64,000 bases of DNA from Olsenella sp. (lineage in GTDB: Bacteria > Actinomycetota > Coriobacteriia > Coriobacteriales > Atopobiaceae): NCBI GenBank assembly GCA_022648325.1, contig JALCMG010000003.1, positions 167,908 to 231,907 of the forward strand, given 5' to 3'. The notes under the pieces were generated by a model. It was not told the origin of the DNA. It ran no database searches and saw nothing but the letters and a program-made list of their open reading frames with translations. Below are positions 53,249 to 61,953 of this stretch, in pieces; the stretch's first letter is position 1, and the number at the start of each line of letters is the position of its first letter. The position numbers were made by a program, and so were the translations under genes.

Positions 53249-54427
53249 TTACTTGGAGAACCCGGTGAACGAGAGCATGAGGCCGCCGCAGGTGTTGCAG
53301 CCGTCATCGACCTCGCCGTACTCGCCAAAGGTGAACTCGGTGAGGAACGGCACGCCGCCTGCCTGCTTGGCGAGAAGGTCTGCCACCTCGCCGATGCGGT
53401 CGCCGATGCCCGCGCGACGCCCGCCACAGTGAACCAGCAGGTAGGCGGCTGGATCTGCGACCTCGCCCTTGAGCTCGCCGAGCGTCTCGCCGGTCGAGGC
53501 GATGAGCTCGTCCACGCTGGCTTCCATGCGGATGACGGCGGTGTTCTTGGCAATGTTGTTGCCCAGGCTGATGGAGCCGTCATCGTTGCCGGCCATCGGG
53601 TGGCGGATTGCGACCAGGTCGCCGAGGCGGTCCTTCACGCCGAGCGGCGAGACCACGGACTTGGCGAGAAGCGCGCCGCCCTTGAGGCCGTCGATGTCCA
53701 TGCCGCGCCAGGAGGCGTACTTCTCGAGTGCGGGGACGCCGTCGATCTCGGCCAGGATGCGGTTGCCGATGGTCTTGGTGACGATGCCCACGTCCTCGGT
53801 CTCGTGATAGGCACCGGTGTAGACGTTCGCCATGGCGGGAGCGCCGTAGAAGAACGCCACCGCGACGCCGTCGGGGAAGGCACCGTCGGAGGTGTAGAGC
53901 TGCCAGTCGCCGGCGATGGCGTTGTCGGCCGCGCTGCCGCCAAAGAAGGGGACGCGCCCGATGGCGTGCGTGATGCCCTTGACGTAGTACTCCTCCTCGG
54001 CCGGAGAGGCGGCCATGAAGTAGTAGAGCGGGGCTTCGTCCTTGCCTGCGGCCTCCATGGCCTTGCGGGCGACCTTCTCGCCAAGCTCAGCCGCGTCCTG
54101 TGCGGGATCGGTCTTGGGGCAGGCGGCAACGCCGACCGACATCCCTGGGTCGTCGAAAGCCATGGCGCCGAGGAAGCCGTCCCCGCCCGTGAAGCCTGCC
54201 GGGGTGATGACGCCGGTGAACGAGGTGTTGCCGATTACCGGTATGCCAGGAAGCTCCTTCGCGAACTCGTCGAGCATTGCGGGAAGCTCATAGGCACAGC
54301 TCGCATAGGCGAAGACCACCTTTGCGCTTCCAACGCCCTCGTCCTGGGTGCGGAGCTTGCCCACAGTTTCCTTGACGGCCTCACGTGGATTCAGATTGCT
54401 GCTTTCCCCGACACTTGCCTTGAGCAT
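53249..54427 (-). CDS. FIST N/C domain sensor protein
   Basis: This 392-residue protein has a FIST N domain (ESSNLNPREAVKETVGKL, VVFAYASCAY, GIPVIGNTSFTGVI) and a FIST C domain (RIGEVADLLAKQAGGVPFLT, FGEYGEVDDGCNTCGGLMLS). FIST proteins are thought to sense small ligands such as amino acids and normally feed histidine kinases or cyclic-di-GMP enzymes. Here it stands alone, just upstream of an aldehyde dehydrogenase, with a CNTC pair at the end. ATG 54427 has only a weak ribosome-binding site (AGGATG). Confidence 0.85.
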   Translation of the reverse strand: MLKASVGESSNLNPREAVKETVGKLRTQDEGVGSAKVVFAYASCAYELPAMLDEFAKELPGIPVIGNTSFTGVITPAGFTGGDGFLGAMAFDDPGMSVGVAACPKTDPAQDAAELGEKVARKAMEAAGKDEAPLYYFMAASPAEEEYYVKGITHAIGRVPFFGGSAADNAIAGDWQLYTSDGAFPDGVAVAFFYGAPAMANVYTGAYHETEDVGIVTKTIGNRILAEIDGVPALEKYASWRGMDIDGLKGGALLAKSVVSPLGVKDRLGDLVAIRHPMAGNDDGSISLGNNIAKNTAVIRMEASVDELIASTGETLGELKGEVADPAAYLLVHCGGRRAGIGDRIGEVADLLAKQAGGVPFLTEFTFGEYGEVDDGCNTCGGLMLSFTGFSK

Positions 54428-54645
54428 GACATCCTCCCAACGGTTGATACAGGACCAAAGTCAAACCCGAACCTCATCCCAGATGGTACGAAGCAGCGTC
54501 TGGCTTGGTGCCGAGGCTGTGCCACGGTGCGGAAGGGGTAGTTCCACATGGTGGGAACGAGCAGGTAAAAGTCATGAAAAGTAGCCACGCTGATAGCCGC
54601 TTGGGGGTGCTAGGCATACCGCTTGCGGCGCGGGGGAGTGATGGA

Positions 54646-54674
54646 TGAGACAAAGGGACAGTCCCTTTGTCTCA
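54646..54674. repeat. 29-bp palindrome, copy 6
   Basis: A perfect palindrome in the gap between the divergent FIST and MscS genes (54428-54730). Nothing else recognisable is in that gap. Confidence 0.92.
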
Positions 54675-54730
54675 TCGGGAGGGTATCATGGCTTCTCACG
54701 AACCGTTTGGCTTCCAGGTCTGGGGGAGCG

Positions 54731-55540
54731 ATGGAGGACATCCTCGCAAACATATACACGTCTGCGCTCATTGGCAAGATTGTCTACCTTGCCGTGGTCG
54801 TTGGGATTGCGCTGCTCGTGCAGCGCGTCATCGTGCGCGGCCTCAAGCGCGCACTGGACGCGGCCGGCGTTCCCAAGGCGTCAATCTTCGTCAACATCGT
54901 GCGTGCCGTCATCTGGGCGTTCGCGCTTCTCGCGGTGCTCCAGCCAGTCTTTGGCGTACAGCCCACCGCCTTTGTCGCTGCCCTGGGCGTGACCTCCGTG
55001 GTCATCTCCTTTGGCCTGCAGGACACGGTGTCCAACATCGTCGCTGGGCTGGGACTCATGATGGGTCGCGTTGTCCGCCCCGGCGACCAGGTCACCGTTG
55101 GCGGCTTCACTGGCGAGGTGGTGGACGTCACCTGGCGCTCCACCATGGTGCGCGACAAGGGCGGCAAGGTGGAGGTCATCCCCAACTCCGTCCTCAACAA
55201 GACAGCGCTCACGCGCGAGACGGCGTGGTCGGTCACCGACTGCCCCGTGGAGTTCTACGTCGAGCAGGGCAGCGACCTCGACGCGGTGACCCTCGAGGTC
55301 CAGCGCCTCGCCGGCGAGTCATGCGGACCGGCGCTTGTGCCGGACTTCTCGACCGAGGTCCTCTTTGATGGCCTTGGCCCCCTGGGCATACACGGCACGG
55401 CGCACCTCCATCTTGTGGCAGGCTCCAACTACTCCGCGCAGGCAGACGCACTCGTGCGCGCCCTCTCGCGCGCGCCATGGATCGCACGGCCTGCCTCCGG
55501 CGTCGCCGAGGCGGCGGCCAACGCGCATGCAACCAACTGA
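54731..55540 (+). CDS. mscS: Small-conductance mechanosensitive channel, MscS family
   Basis: This 269-residue protein has three membrane segments (about 10-30, 55-80 and 85-110) and the pore-lining third helix VISFGLQDTVSNIVAGLGL, then the beta domain entry RVVRPGDQVTVGGFTGEVVD and RSTMVRDKGGKVEVIPN. It opens on membrane tension to relieve osmotic downshock. ATG 54731 follows GGGGGAG. luxS begins 14 bp after its stop, so the three genes mscS-luxS-mtnN may be co-transcribed. Confidence 0.9.
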   Translation: MEDILANIYTSALIGKIVYLAVVVGIALLVQRVIVRGLKRALDAAGVPKASIFVNIVRAVIWAFALLAVLQPVFGVQPTAFVAALGVTSVVISFGLQDTVSNIVAGLGLMMGRVVRPGDQVTVGGFTGEVVDVTWRSTMVRDKGGKVEVIPNSVLNKTALTRETAWSVTDCPVEFYVEQGSDLDAVTLEVQRLAGESCGPALVPDFSTEVLFDGLGPLGIHGTAHLHLVAGSNYSAQADALVRALSRAPWIARPASGVAEAAANAHATN

Positions 55541-55554
55541 AAGGCAGTGACGCC

Positions 55555-56079
55555 ATGAAGACAATCGCAAGCTTCACCGTGAACCACCTCGTGCTCGAGC
55601 CGGGCGTCTACGTGAGCCGCGTGGACGAGGACCCCGACACCGGCGCCGTGGTCACCACCTTTGACCTGCGCCTCACGGCACCCAACCGCGAGCCCGTCAT
55701 GGACACGGCCGCAGCCCATGCCATCGAGCACCTAGGGGCAACCTTCCTGAGAAACGACCCCGGGTGGGCCACCCGGGTGGTCTACTTTGGCCCCATGGGT
55801 TGCCGCACGGGCTTCTACCTGGTGGTGTTTGGCCAGTGCAGCTCGCGCGAGGTGCTGCCTCTCGTGCGTCGCTGCTTCGAGTTTGTGCGCGACTTCGAGG
55901 GAGAGATCCCTGGCGCCCGCCCCGAGGCCTGCGGCAACTGGCATGATGCCGACCTCAACCTGGCGCACTGGTGGGCACAGCGCTACCTCGCCAACACGCT
56001 CGAGGTTATCGACGACGCGCACCTTACCTACCCGGCACTGCTCGACAGCGATAACAGCGAGGAGAGCCACAATGCGTAG
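55555..56079 (+). CDS. luxS: S-ribosylhomocysteine lyase (LuxS)
   Basis: This 174-residue enzyme cleaves S-ribosylhomocysteine to homocysteine and the AI-2 precursor. Metal ligands H55 and H59 lie in HAIEHLGATFLRN with E58, the catalytic C83 in GPMGCRTGFY and the third ligand C126 in ACGNWHDADL. The first motif has HAIEH rather than the common HTIEH. Start ATG 55555 is supported by the family N terminus; the ribosome-binding site is weak. The end overlaps mtnN by eight bases. Confidence 0.94.
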   Translation: MKTIASFTVNHLVLEPGVYVSRVDEDPDTGAVVTTFDLRLTAPNREPVMDTAAAHAIEHLGATFLRNDPGWATRVVYFGPMGCRTGFYLVVFGQCSSREVLPLVRRCFEFVRDFEGEIPGARPEACGNWHDADLNLAHWWAQRYLANTLEVIDDAHLTYPALLDSDNSEESHNA

Positions 56080-56785
56080 CGACATCAAGGTTGGCATCAT
56101 CGGCGCCATGGAGGTCGAGGTTGCGCACCTCGTGGCAAGCCTTGAGGGCGAGTCGGTCTCGACTGTCGCGGGCATGGACTTCCACGCTGGCACCCTCGGA
56201 GGCGTGCCGGTGGTGGTCGTGCGCTCGGGCGTGGGCAAGGTCAACGCGGGCGTGTGCGTGCAGGTGCTTGTCGACCGCTACGGCGTGACGCACGTGGTCA
56301 ACACCGGCGTGGCCGGGTCTCTTGACGCTCGCATCGACGTCGGCGACATCGTGGTCTCGACCGACTGCCGCTACCACGACGTGGACGCGACGGTCTTTGG
56401 CTACGAGCCGGGAGAGATTCCGCAGCTGGGGTGTGTGGGCTTCCCAGCAGATGAAGGCCTGCGCGCCCAGGCGGTGGCCGCTGCGCACGACGTGGCCGGC
56501 GACGTGTGCGCCTTCGAGGGTCGCGTTGTCTCGGGCGACGTCTTTGTGGCAGACGCTGGCGAGAAGGAGCGCCTGGCGCGCGACTTTGGCGGCATGTGCT
56601 GCGAGATGGAAGGTGCCGCCGTTGCCCAGACGGCCTGGCTCAACCGCGTGCCGTTCGTGGTGGTGCGCGCGATCTCGGACAAGCCGGGGTCTACGACGCC
56701 GGTGGAGTACTCCGCCTTCGAGGCGGCAGCGGCAGAGCACTGCGCCGCCATCGTTGCTCGCATGGTGTCGCGCTTGGGTGAGTAG
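56072..56785 (+). CDS. mtnN: 5'-methylthioadenosine/S-adenosylhomocysteine nucleosidase
   Basis: This 237-residue enzyme hydrolyses S-adenosylhomocysteine and methylthioadenosine, supplying the LuxS substrate. It carries VGIIGAMEVEVAHL at the start, NTGVAGSLD, CEMEGAAVAQTA with the purine-binding glutamates, and VRAISDKPG with the catalytic aspartate. The ATG at 56072 lies inside the last codons of luxS, with GGAGAG upstream, so translation is probably coupled. Confidence 0.94.
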   Translation: MRSDIKVGIIGAMEVEVAHLVASLEGESVSTVAGMDFHAGTLGGVPVVVVRSGVGKVNAGVCVQVLVDRYGVTHVVNTGVAGSLDARIDVGDIVVSTDCRYHDVDATVFGYEPGEIPQLGCVGFPADEGLRAQAVAAAHDVAGDVCAFEGRVVSGDVFVADAGEKERLARDFGGMCCEMEGAAVAQTAWLNRVPFVVVRAISDKPGSTTPVEYSAFEAAAAEHCAAIVARMVSRLGE

Positions 56786-56835
56786 GGCGCACGGCGCCGG
56801 TGCCTGACGCCGCTGGGCGTCGCCTAGTGGCGGGC

Positions 56836-56890
56836 GTCGCCGGAAGCGTGTATTTGTTGCAAAACGCATCAAAAACTGCCTTCCGGCGAC
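56836..56890. repeat. Inverted repeat with AT-rich loop
   Basis: GTCGCCGGAAG and CTTCCGGCGAC (11 bp) enclose a 33-nt loop containing TTGTTGCAAAA. It lies between the convergent mtnN and DegV genes. Confidence 0.5.
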
Positions 56891-56945
56891 TCGGCCGCAC
56901 CGCGGTCCCAGCCGCGCCGCGATCCCGGCCGTGGCACCGGCGCCC

Positions 56946-57803
56946 CTACACCCCCTGGATGCAGATCCCCACGATCTCCGGGCCGGTGTGAACCAAGAGG
57001 TCGGCCGAGATGCCCGAGCGTATGACCTCAACGGCGTTGTCCACCTGGGCAAGCACGCGTTCCTCAAGCTCGTCGAACATGTCGCACGCGCTCGAGCAGC
57101 AGATGGCCACGCGCACCTTGTCGTACTTTCTCGCCTGCTCCTCCACAAGGGAGATCTGCGTGTCGATGGAGCGCTCCCAGCCGCGCGCCTTGCGCGCGAC
57201 CACGTAGGTGCCCTCCTCGTTGCAGGTAATTACGGGCTTGATGTTGAGCGCGGACCCAAGGCGGTACACGGCAGCGCTAATGCGACCGCCCTTCCGCAGG
57301 TACTCAAGGCTCTTTACCGAGAAGAACACAGAGTTCTTGCGCGTCACCAGCTCGAGCATCGCGCCGATGTGCTGCAGCGTGATACCCTCCTCGACCATGC
57401 GCACGGCCTCCATCACCACAAGCCCCGCGCCAACGCCGATGCTCTTGGAATCCACCACAACAACGGGGAAGTCGTCCAGCTGGTCGGCGACCATGCGCAC
57501 CGTGTCGCAGGTGGCCGAGAGGCCAGATGAGATGCTCACAAAGATTGCGGCCACGTAGCCGTCATCGTGAGCGCGGTCGAACTCGCGCCGGATCGTTGCG
57601 GGCGAGGGGAGCGAGGTCGAGGGGACCTCGGTGGCCATGCGCTCGATGAGCTGCTCAGGCGTGATGGTGACGCCGCTCTCGAACGTCGAGCCGTCCGAGA
57701 AGTTTATGCGCAGCGGGACGATGCGTACGTCATGCTCGCGCGCAAACGCGGCAGGCGTGTCCGTTCCCGTGTCGGTGATGACTGCAATCTTCTGGCTGTT
57801 CAA
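56946..57803 (-). CDS. DegV family fatty-acid-binding protein
   Basis: This 285-residue protein has the usual DegV N terminus (KIAVITDTGTDTPAAFA), STSLPSPATIRREF, the SSGLSATCDTVR loop, VVVVDSKSIGVGAG and EYLRKGGRISAAVYRLG. It is a second, distinct DegV (see 13849). TTG 57803 is preferred because GGAGGG lies 4 nt upstream; a TTG at 57815 is also in frame but overlaps that site. No ATG is available near the start. Confidence 0.88.
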   Translation of the reverse strand: MNSQKIAVITDTGTDTPAAFAREHDVRIVPLRINFSDGSTFESGVTITPEQLIERMATEVPSTSLPSPATIRREFDRAHDDGYVAAIFVSISSGLSATCDTVRMVADQLDDFPVVVVDSKSIGVGAGLVVMEAVRMVEEGITLQHIGAMLELVTRKNSVFFSVKSLEYLRKGGRISAAVYRLGSALNIKPVITCNEEGTYVVARKARGWERSIDTQISLVEEQARKYDKVRVAICCSSACDMFDELEERVLAQVDNAVEVIRSGISADLLVHTGPEIVGICIQGV

Positions 57804-57940
57804 CGTTCCCTCCAATGAACATCGGAGAAGGAGAGCGCGTCCGTTTTTTTCGTTGGCACAACTATAGCCATTGCATCTGGTTTTTAATACTAGATAATCT
57901 AATCACAAAGAATTCAATGCATTGCGAGAGGGGAGCGGCC

Positions 57941-58633
57941 ATGGCAGACGAGCAGGACCGCGCGCATGTTTCTGGTGTCTGCGACGCGTACCGCAGCCTC
58001 GCCGAGCGCATGACGAGCATCCATATCTCCCGCTTCTCGGAGCTCCCGCGCATCGAGCTCTACCTGGATCAGCTCCTGTCCCTGGTCGATGACGAGCTTT
58101 CGTTTATGCGCCTGCCGGACGAGGGTCCCCTGGTTACCGGCTCCATGGTCAACAACTACGTCAAGCGCCACGTTGTCCCCGCGCCGGTCAAGCATCGCTA
58201 CACCAGGCGCCACATCTGCTACGTGACCTGCGTGTGTCTCTTCAAGCGGGTGCTCTCAATCGAGCAGGTCACCCGCCTTATCCGGCACGTCGAGGAGGAG
58301 AATCTCAACCTCGCGCACACCTACGACGAGCTCTGCTCCGCGCTCGAGTGCGCGCTTGCCGAGCAGTTTGCGGTGGGGCCGGACTTTGTGGCCCCGGCGG
58401 TGGAGCCCGTGATTGACCTCCGCGATGCCAACGGTACCCGGATTGACTCCCCCCTCGACAGGACCATCGAGGCCGCGGTCGTGAGCCTTGCTGCAAAAAT
58501 TTATGTCGAGCAGGTCTTGGCCCTCGGTGACGTCGCGGTGACACAGGAGCCTGTCGCGCCCGCCACGAGCGACGCCCCGGCTTTGGCCACCCCCGACGCT
58601 ACCCGGTCATCTTCTGCAACAACGGTAAAATAA
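57941..58633 (+). CDS. DUF1836 domain protein
   Basis: This 230-residue protein matches DUF1836: ITSIHISRFSELPRIELYLD-like start (MTSIHISRFSELP), QLLSLVDDEL, GSMVNNYVKRHVVPAPVKHR and YTRRHICYVTCVCLFKRVLS. The MerR-like N-terminal arrangement suggests DNA binding; function is unknown. The C terminus is a disordered Ala/Pro/Thr tail. ATG 57941 follows GAGGGGAG. It shares an AT-rich promoter region with the divergent DegV gene. Confidence 0.85.
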   Translation: MADEQDRAHVSGVCDAYRSLAERMTSIHISRFSELPRIELYLDQLLSLVDDELSFMRLPDEGPLVTGSMVNNYVKRHVVPAPVKHRYTRRHICYVTCVCLFKRVLSIEQVTRLIRHVEEENLNLAHTYDELCSALECALAEQFAVGPDFVAPAVEPVIDLRDANGTRIDSPLDRTIEAAVVSLAAKIYVEQVLALGDVAVTQEPVAPATSDAPALATPDATRSSSATTVK

Positions 58634-58639
58634 CTTTGC

Positions 58640-58712
58640 AGGATTGATTGGGTAGGATAAGAGGGTAACGAAGGGCCCGAGCGGCCTCTCCTCAAGGAAA
58701 CGGACAACACAA
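58640..58712 (+). promoter_or_regulatory. Candidate nhaA-I type ion riboswitch
   Basis: The 80-nt gap before nhaA is filled by a structured-looking leader: GAGGGTAACG, GGCCCGAGCGGCC (a GGCC/GGCC hairpin), AGAGG/CCTCT pairing around it, and TCCTCAAGGAAACGG. This layout recalls the nhaA-I motif reported upstream of nhaA genes and shown to sense lithium or sodium. The match is from memory and was not scored against the covariance model. Confidence 0.5.
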
Positions 58713-58715
58713 CCA

Positions 58716-60101
58716 ATGGCAAGCATCTACGGTGAGCCCGCAGTGATCAGGCGCATCGAGCAGCACAGCGCGGTCCACAAGGTGACATCAAACGGCACGA
58801 TAGCTGCTGCGGTCATGGTCTTTGCTGCCATCGCGGCGGTCATCACGGCCAACTCTCCCGCCTACGAGGCGGTAGAGGAGGTGCTCCACGCGCCGCTCTC
58901 GCTGGGCATTGGCCCCGCGACCGTCTCGATTACCATCGAGGGGTTTGTCAACGACTTCCTCATGTCCATCTTCTTCCTTCTCGTTGGCATCGAGCTCAAG
59001 TACGAGATGACCGTGGGACAGCTGAGAAAACCCCGCCAGGCTGCGCTCCCCATGCTCGCTGCCGCAGGCGGCGTGGCGGCACCTGCGGCCATCTACCTTG
59101 CCATCAACGCCGGTGGCGCCATGCACGGATGGGCCACGCCCATCGCGACCGACATCGCCTTTGCCCTAGGCGTCATGTCGCTTCTCGGCGACCGCATTGC
59201 CCCTGCGACCAAGGTCTTCTTCCAGACCCTCGCCATCGCCGACGATATCCTGGCCATCGTGGTCATTGCCCTCTTCTACGGGCAGACGCCCAACGTTGCC
59301 TGGGTGGCTGCGTCTCTCGGCGTGATTATCGTGCTGTGGATTATCTCGCGTATAAAGGTCTACTCCGCCAAGCCCTACATGCTGGTGGGGCTGGTGCTGT
59401 GGGTCTGCATGTACAGCTCCGGTATCCACGCAACCCTGGCCGGCGTCATCCTGGCATTCTTCCTGCCCGCCCGCTCCGACGTGCGCCTTTCCAAGCTGGG
59501 CAACTGGCTTGATGCCCGTGCCCGCGAGCTGGACGACAAGTACGACGACGAGAGCCACGTCCTTGGCCAGCACGACTTCACCACTGCAGCCATGCGCGTG
59601 GAGCGCGTGATGCACCACGTGACTCCGCCGCTGGAGCGTATGGAGCGCTATATCTCGGTGCCGGTGAACTTTGTGATCCTGCCCATCTTCGCGTTCGTGA
59701 ACGCGCAGGTGAGAATCGTGGACATGGACCTTGCGACCATCGTGGCAGACCCGGTGACCAAGGGCGTCTACTTTGGCGCCATGCTGGGCAAGCCGCTGGG
59801 GATCATCCTGGTGACGTGGCTTCTCGTGCGCATTGGCTTTGCCAAGCTGCCCAAGCACGTCGACTGGCCGCAGATCATCGCCGTGGGCATCATGGGTGGC
59901 CTTGGCTTCACGATGTCGATCCTCATCTCTGGGCTGGCGTTCCCCGACCCCAACGAGGTCATGGCGGCCAAGTGCGCCATTCTCGCCGGCTCCGTTACCT
60001 CGGCCGTCCTGGGCCTTCTCTTCGTACACGTGGCAAGCGCGGTGAAGGGACGGCGAGACTCGCGGGCCGACGCCCTCGAGATGGGCGACGACGAGTCATA
60101 G
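58716..60101 (+). CDS. nhaA: Na+/H+ antiporter NhaA
   Basis: This 461-residue, 12-helix antiporter exchanges Na+ or Li+ for protons. Seen: ITIEGFVNDFLMSIFFLLVG, IELKYEMTVGQL, WATPIATDIAFALGV and LAIADDILAIVVIALFY with the ion-binding pair D176-D177, then MGGLGFTMSILISGLAFPD. A soluble insert (about 265-300) carries a DDKYDDESH segment. It starts at ATG 58716 right after the candidate riboswitch and is followed by an 84/85-bp repeat element. Confidence 0.93.
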   Translation: MASIYGEPAVIRRIEQHSAVHKVTSNGTIAAAVMVFAAIAAVITANSPAYEAVEEVLHAPLSLGIGPATVSITIEGFVNDFLMSIFFLLVGIELKYEMTVGQLRKPRQAALPMLAAAGGVAAPAAIYLAINAGGAMHGWATPIATDIAFALGVMSLLGDRIAPATKVFFQTLAIADDILAIVVIALFYGQTPNVAWVAASLGVIIVLWIISRIKVYSAKPYMLVGLVLWVCMYSSGIHATLAGVILAFFLPARSDVRLSKLGNWLDARARELDDKYDDESHVLGQHDFTTAAMRVERVMHHVTPPLERMERYISVPVNFVILPIFAFVNAQVRIVDMDLATIVADPVTKGVYFGAMLGKPLGIILVTWLLVRIGFAKLPKHVDWPQIIAVGIMGGLGFTMSILISGLAFPDPNEVMAAKCAILAGSVTSAVLGLLFVHVASAVKGRRDSRADALEMGDDES

Positions 60102-60138
60102 CCGCCAGCTCCCTCTCCTCCCTCACCGCTCCCCCCCT

Positions 60139-60223
60139 CCGTTCTTTATCGGTTTTTGATAATCGAAGGTCGTGTTTGCCCAGTTGGCGGCCAACACAAT
60201 TCCCAGAAACCGATAAAGAACGG
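60139..60223. repeat. 84/85-bp dispersed inverted-repeat element, copy 2
   Basis: CCGTTCTTTATCGGTTTTT at the left and GAAACCGATAAAGAACGG at the right bound an 85-bp unit like that at 12156-12239. It lies between the convergent nhaA and flippase genes. Confidence 0.75.
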
Positions 60224-60250
60224 AGGGGGAGAGACCCTGGGCCGCCGCGA

Positions 60251-61687
60251 CTAGTAGCGCTCGAGGTGCTTGCGGATGGTGAAGTACTCGGAGAGCAGCA
60301 GCACCAGCAGGATGCTCATCACCACCACGGCGCCAACCACGGCGCCGGAGAGCCCGGAGAACCCAACGAGCAGCCACAGCACCGGCACCGAGAAGGCAAA
60401 GGCGATGAGGTAGAGCCTGCTCGCGGCCTGCTGCTCGCGCAGCACCGTGATGATCTGGTACAGGAAGTCAATCGCCGCGCAGATGCCGCCGTTGGCCACC
60501 ATCACGTAGACCAGCGGCCTAAACTGCTCGAAGTCCAGGCTGTACAGGAAGCTCATGATGGGGATGCCAAGCCACCCCATGAAGAGCCCCATGATCACCG
60601 TGATGCCGGCGATGACGCCCATCATGGCCAGGATGATGAGGTCAAAGTGCTTGTGCTGCTCCGGATCGTCCCAAATGCTCGCCAGGCGCAGGAGCTGCGG
60701 CTTGTAGATCATGGCCGCAGCCATGAGGATGGCGTGCGCGGGGAAGTACATGGCGTTGTAATAGAGCTGGTTGTCGTACGAGAGCACGCCCTCGATGGCA
60801 AACTTGGGCATCGAGTCGATGAGGTTGTAGAGGAACGCCGCCAGGAACAGCGGGAAGCAGTTGACAAAGATCTCCTTCACGCCGCGCCACGTGAGCGGCA
60901 GCGAGCGCTCGGTCTCCATGAGGGCCAGCGGCAGGGTGAGCAAAACGAAGGACGCCGCGGCTCCAACGGCCATGCCAATGCTCGAGACCACCATGTTGCG
61001 CGTGATGAACAGCAGGATCGTGAAGACCACAAAGGAGAGGGCGCAGCGCACCGCCTGGGAGATGCCAGCCAGGTAGAGCTTGTCCTTCTGCTGGAGCCTG
61101 CCCTCGTAGACGTCGCCCAGCGCGTCGAAGAAACGGAACCCCATCACGCCGCAGACGATGGTCGTCATGTCTGCGTCGTAGCCTCTTATCCGGCAGTACA
61201 GAAGGCCGATAAGCACCATGGCCACGCAGGTGGCAATGCGGTTGACCTGGTAGTCATTGAACGAGTCCATCTCGTCTATGTCCGAGACCTGGTACGTGCG
61301 CACGCCGTAGTTGCCCACAAAGAAGAGAAGCGTGCCCACGACCATTGCCATAGAGAAGAGGCCGGCGTTCTCGGCGCCCACGAACTGCGTGGCTACGATG
61401 GTGAGGAGCGGGAAGAGGCCACCCCAGGCGGCCTGCCCAATGGAGTTGCACACGTAGTCGCGCGTGGTCTGGTGCGAGAGGTACTGCTCGGACTGCTCCG
61501 AGACCTTGCCGGAGAAGACGGAGGAGATCAGGCGGTTCCACCAGTGGTTGGTGACGCGGCGGAGAAAGCCCTCCTTCTTGGGCCTAGAGGCCGGGGGGCG
61601 GCTCTCGTGCCTTCCGGCGCGCGACCCCACGAGCGAGCTCAGACCTCCCTGCCGGGTTCTTTCGCGCCGCCTGCTTGTTCGTGCCAT
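60251..61687 (-). CDS. Polysaccharide biosynthesis flippase (MATE/Wzx-like)
   Basis: This 478-residue protein has about 12-14 hydrophobic segments after a basic N-terminal region of some 60 residues rich in R and K. Hallmarks are SIGQAAWGGLFPLLTIVATQ, GRLQQKDKLYLAGIS, FLYNLIDSMPKFAIEGVLS and YFPAHAILMAAAMI, as in lipid-linked oligosaccharide flippases. No glycosyltransferase genes are in view, so its polymer is unknown. ATG 61687 has a modest ribosome-binding site (GAGAGG). Confidence 0.82.
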   Translation of the reverse strand: MARTSRRRERTRQGGLSSLVGSRAGRHESRPPASRPKKEGFLRRVTNHWWNRLISSVFSGKVSEQSEQYLSHQTTRDYVCNSIGQAAWGGLFPLLTIVATQFVGAENAGLFSMAMVVGTLLFFVGNYGVRTYQVSDIDEMDSFNDYQVNRIATCVAMVLIGLLYCRIRGYDADMTTIVCGVMGFRFFDALGDVYEGRLQQKDKLYLAGISQAVRCALSFVVFTILLFITRNMVVSSIGMAVGAAASFVLLTLPLALMETERSLPLTWRGVKEIFVNCFPLFLAAFLYNLIDSMPKFAIEGVLSYDNQLYYNAMYFPAHAILMAAAMIYKPQLLRLASIWDDPEQHKHFDLIILAMMGVIAGITVIMGLFMGWLGIPIMSFLYSLDFEQFRPLVYVMVANGGICAAIDFLYQIITVLREQQAASRLYLIAFAFSVPVLWLLVGFSGLSGAVVGAVVVMSILLVLLLSEYFTIRKHLERY

Positions 61688-61953
61688 GCGCCAACCATCC
61701 TCTCAAGGCCCCGGGGGCCAAGGTCTTCTCGTCTGTCTTGATCGTCTCTTTTTCTATAGGGGCCATTGTATCGCGCCATGCGCGCGAGGGCCTTCACCCG
61801 GCCCCATCGTGTACGTTGCGTTTCGCCTTTGCGTTTGCTCGGTAGGGTTTACGCCGGCTTTGCGTGGGCTTGCTATGGTATGTCCTGCATGCAGCGACAT
61901 GCAGCACACGTGCAAGCCCGTCGGCGGGACCGGCGGGAGCCGAGGGAGGACAC

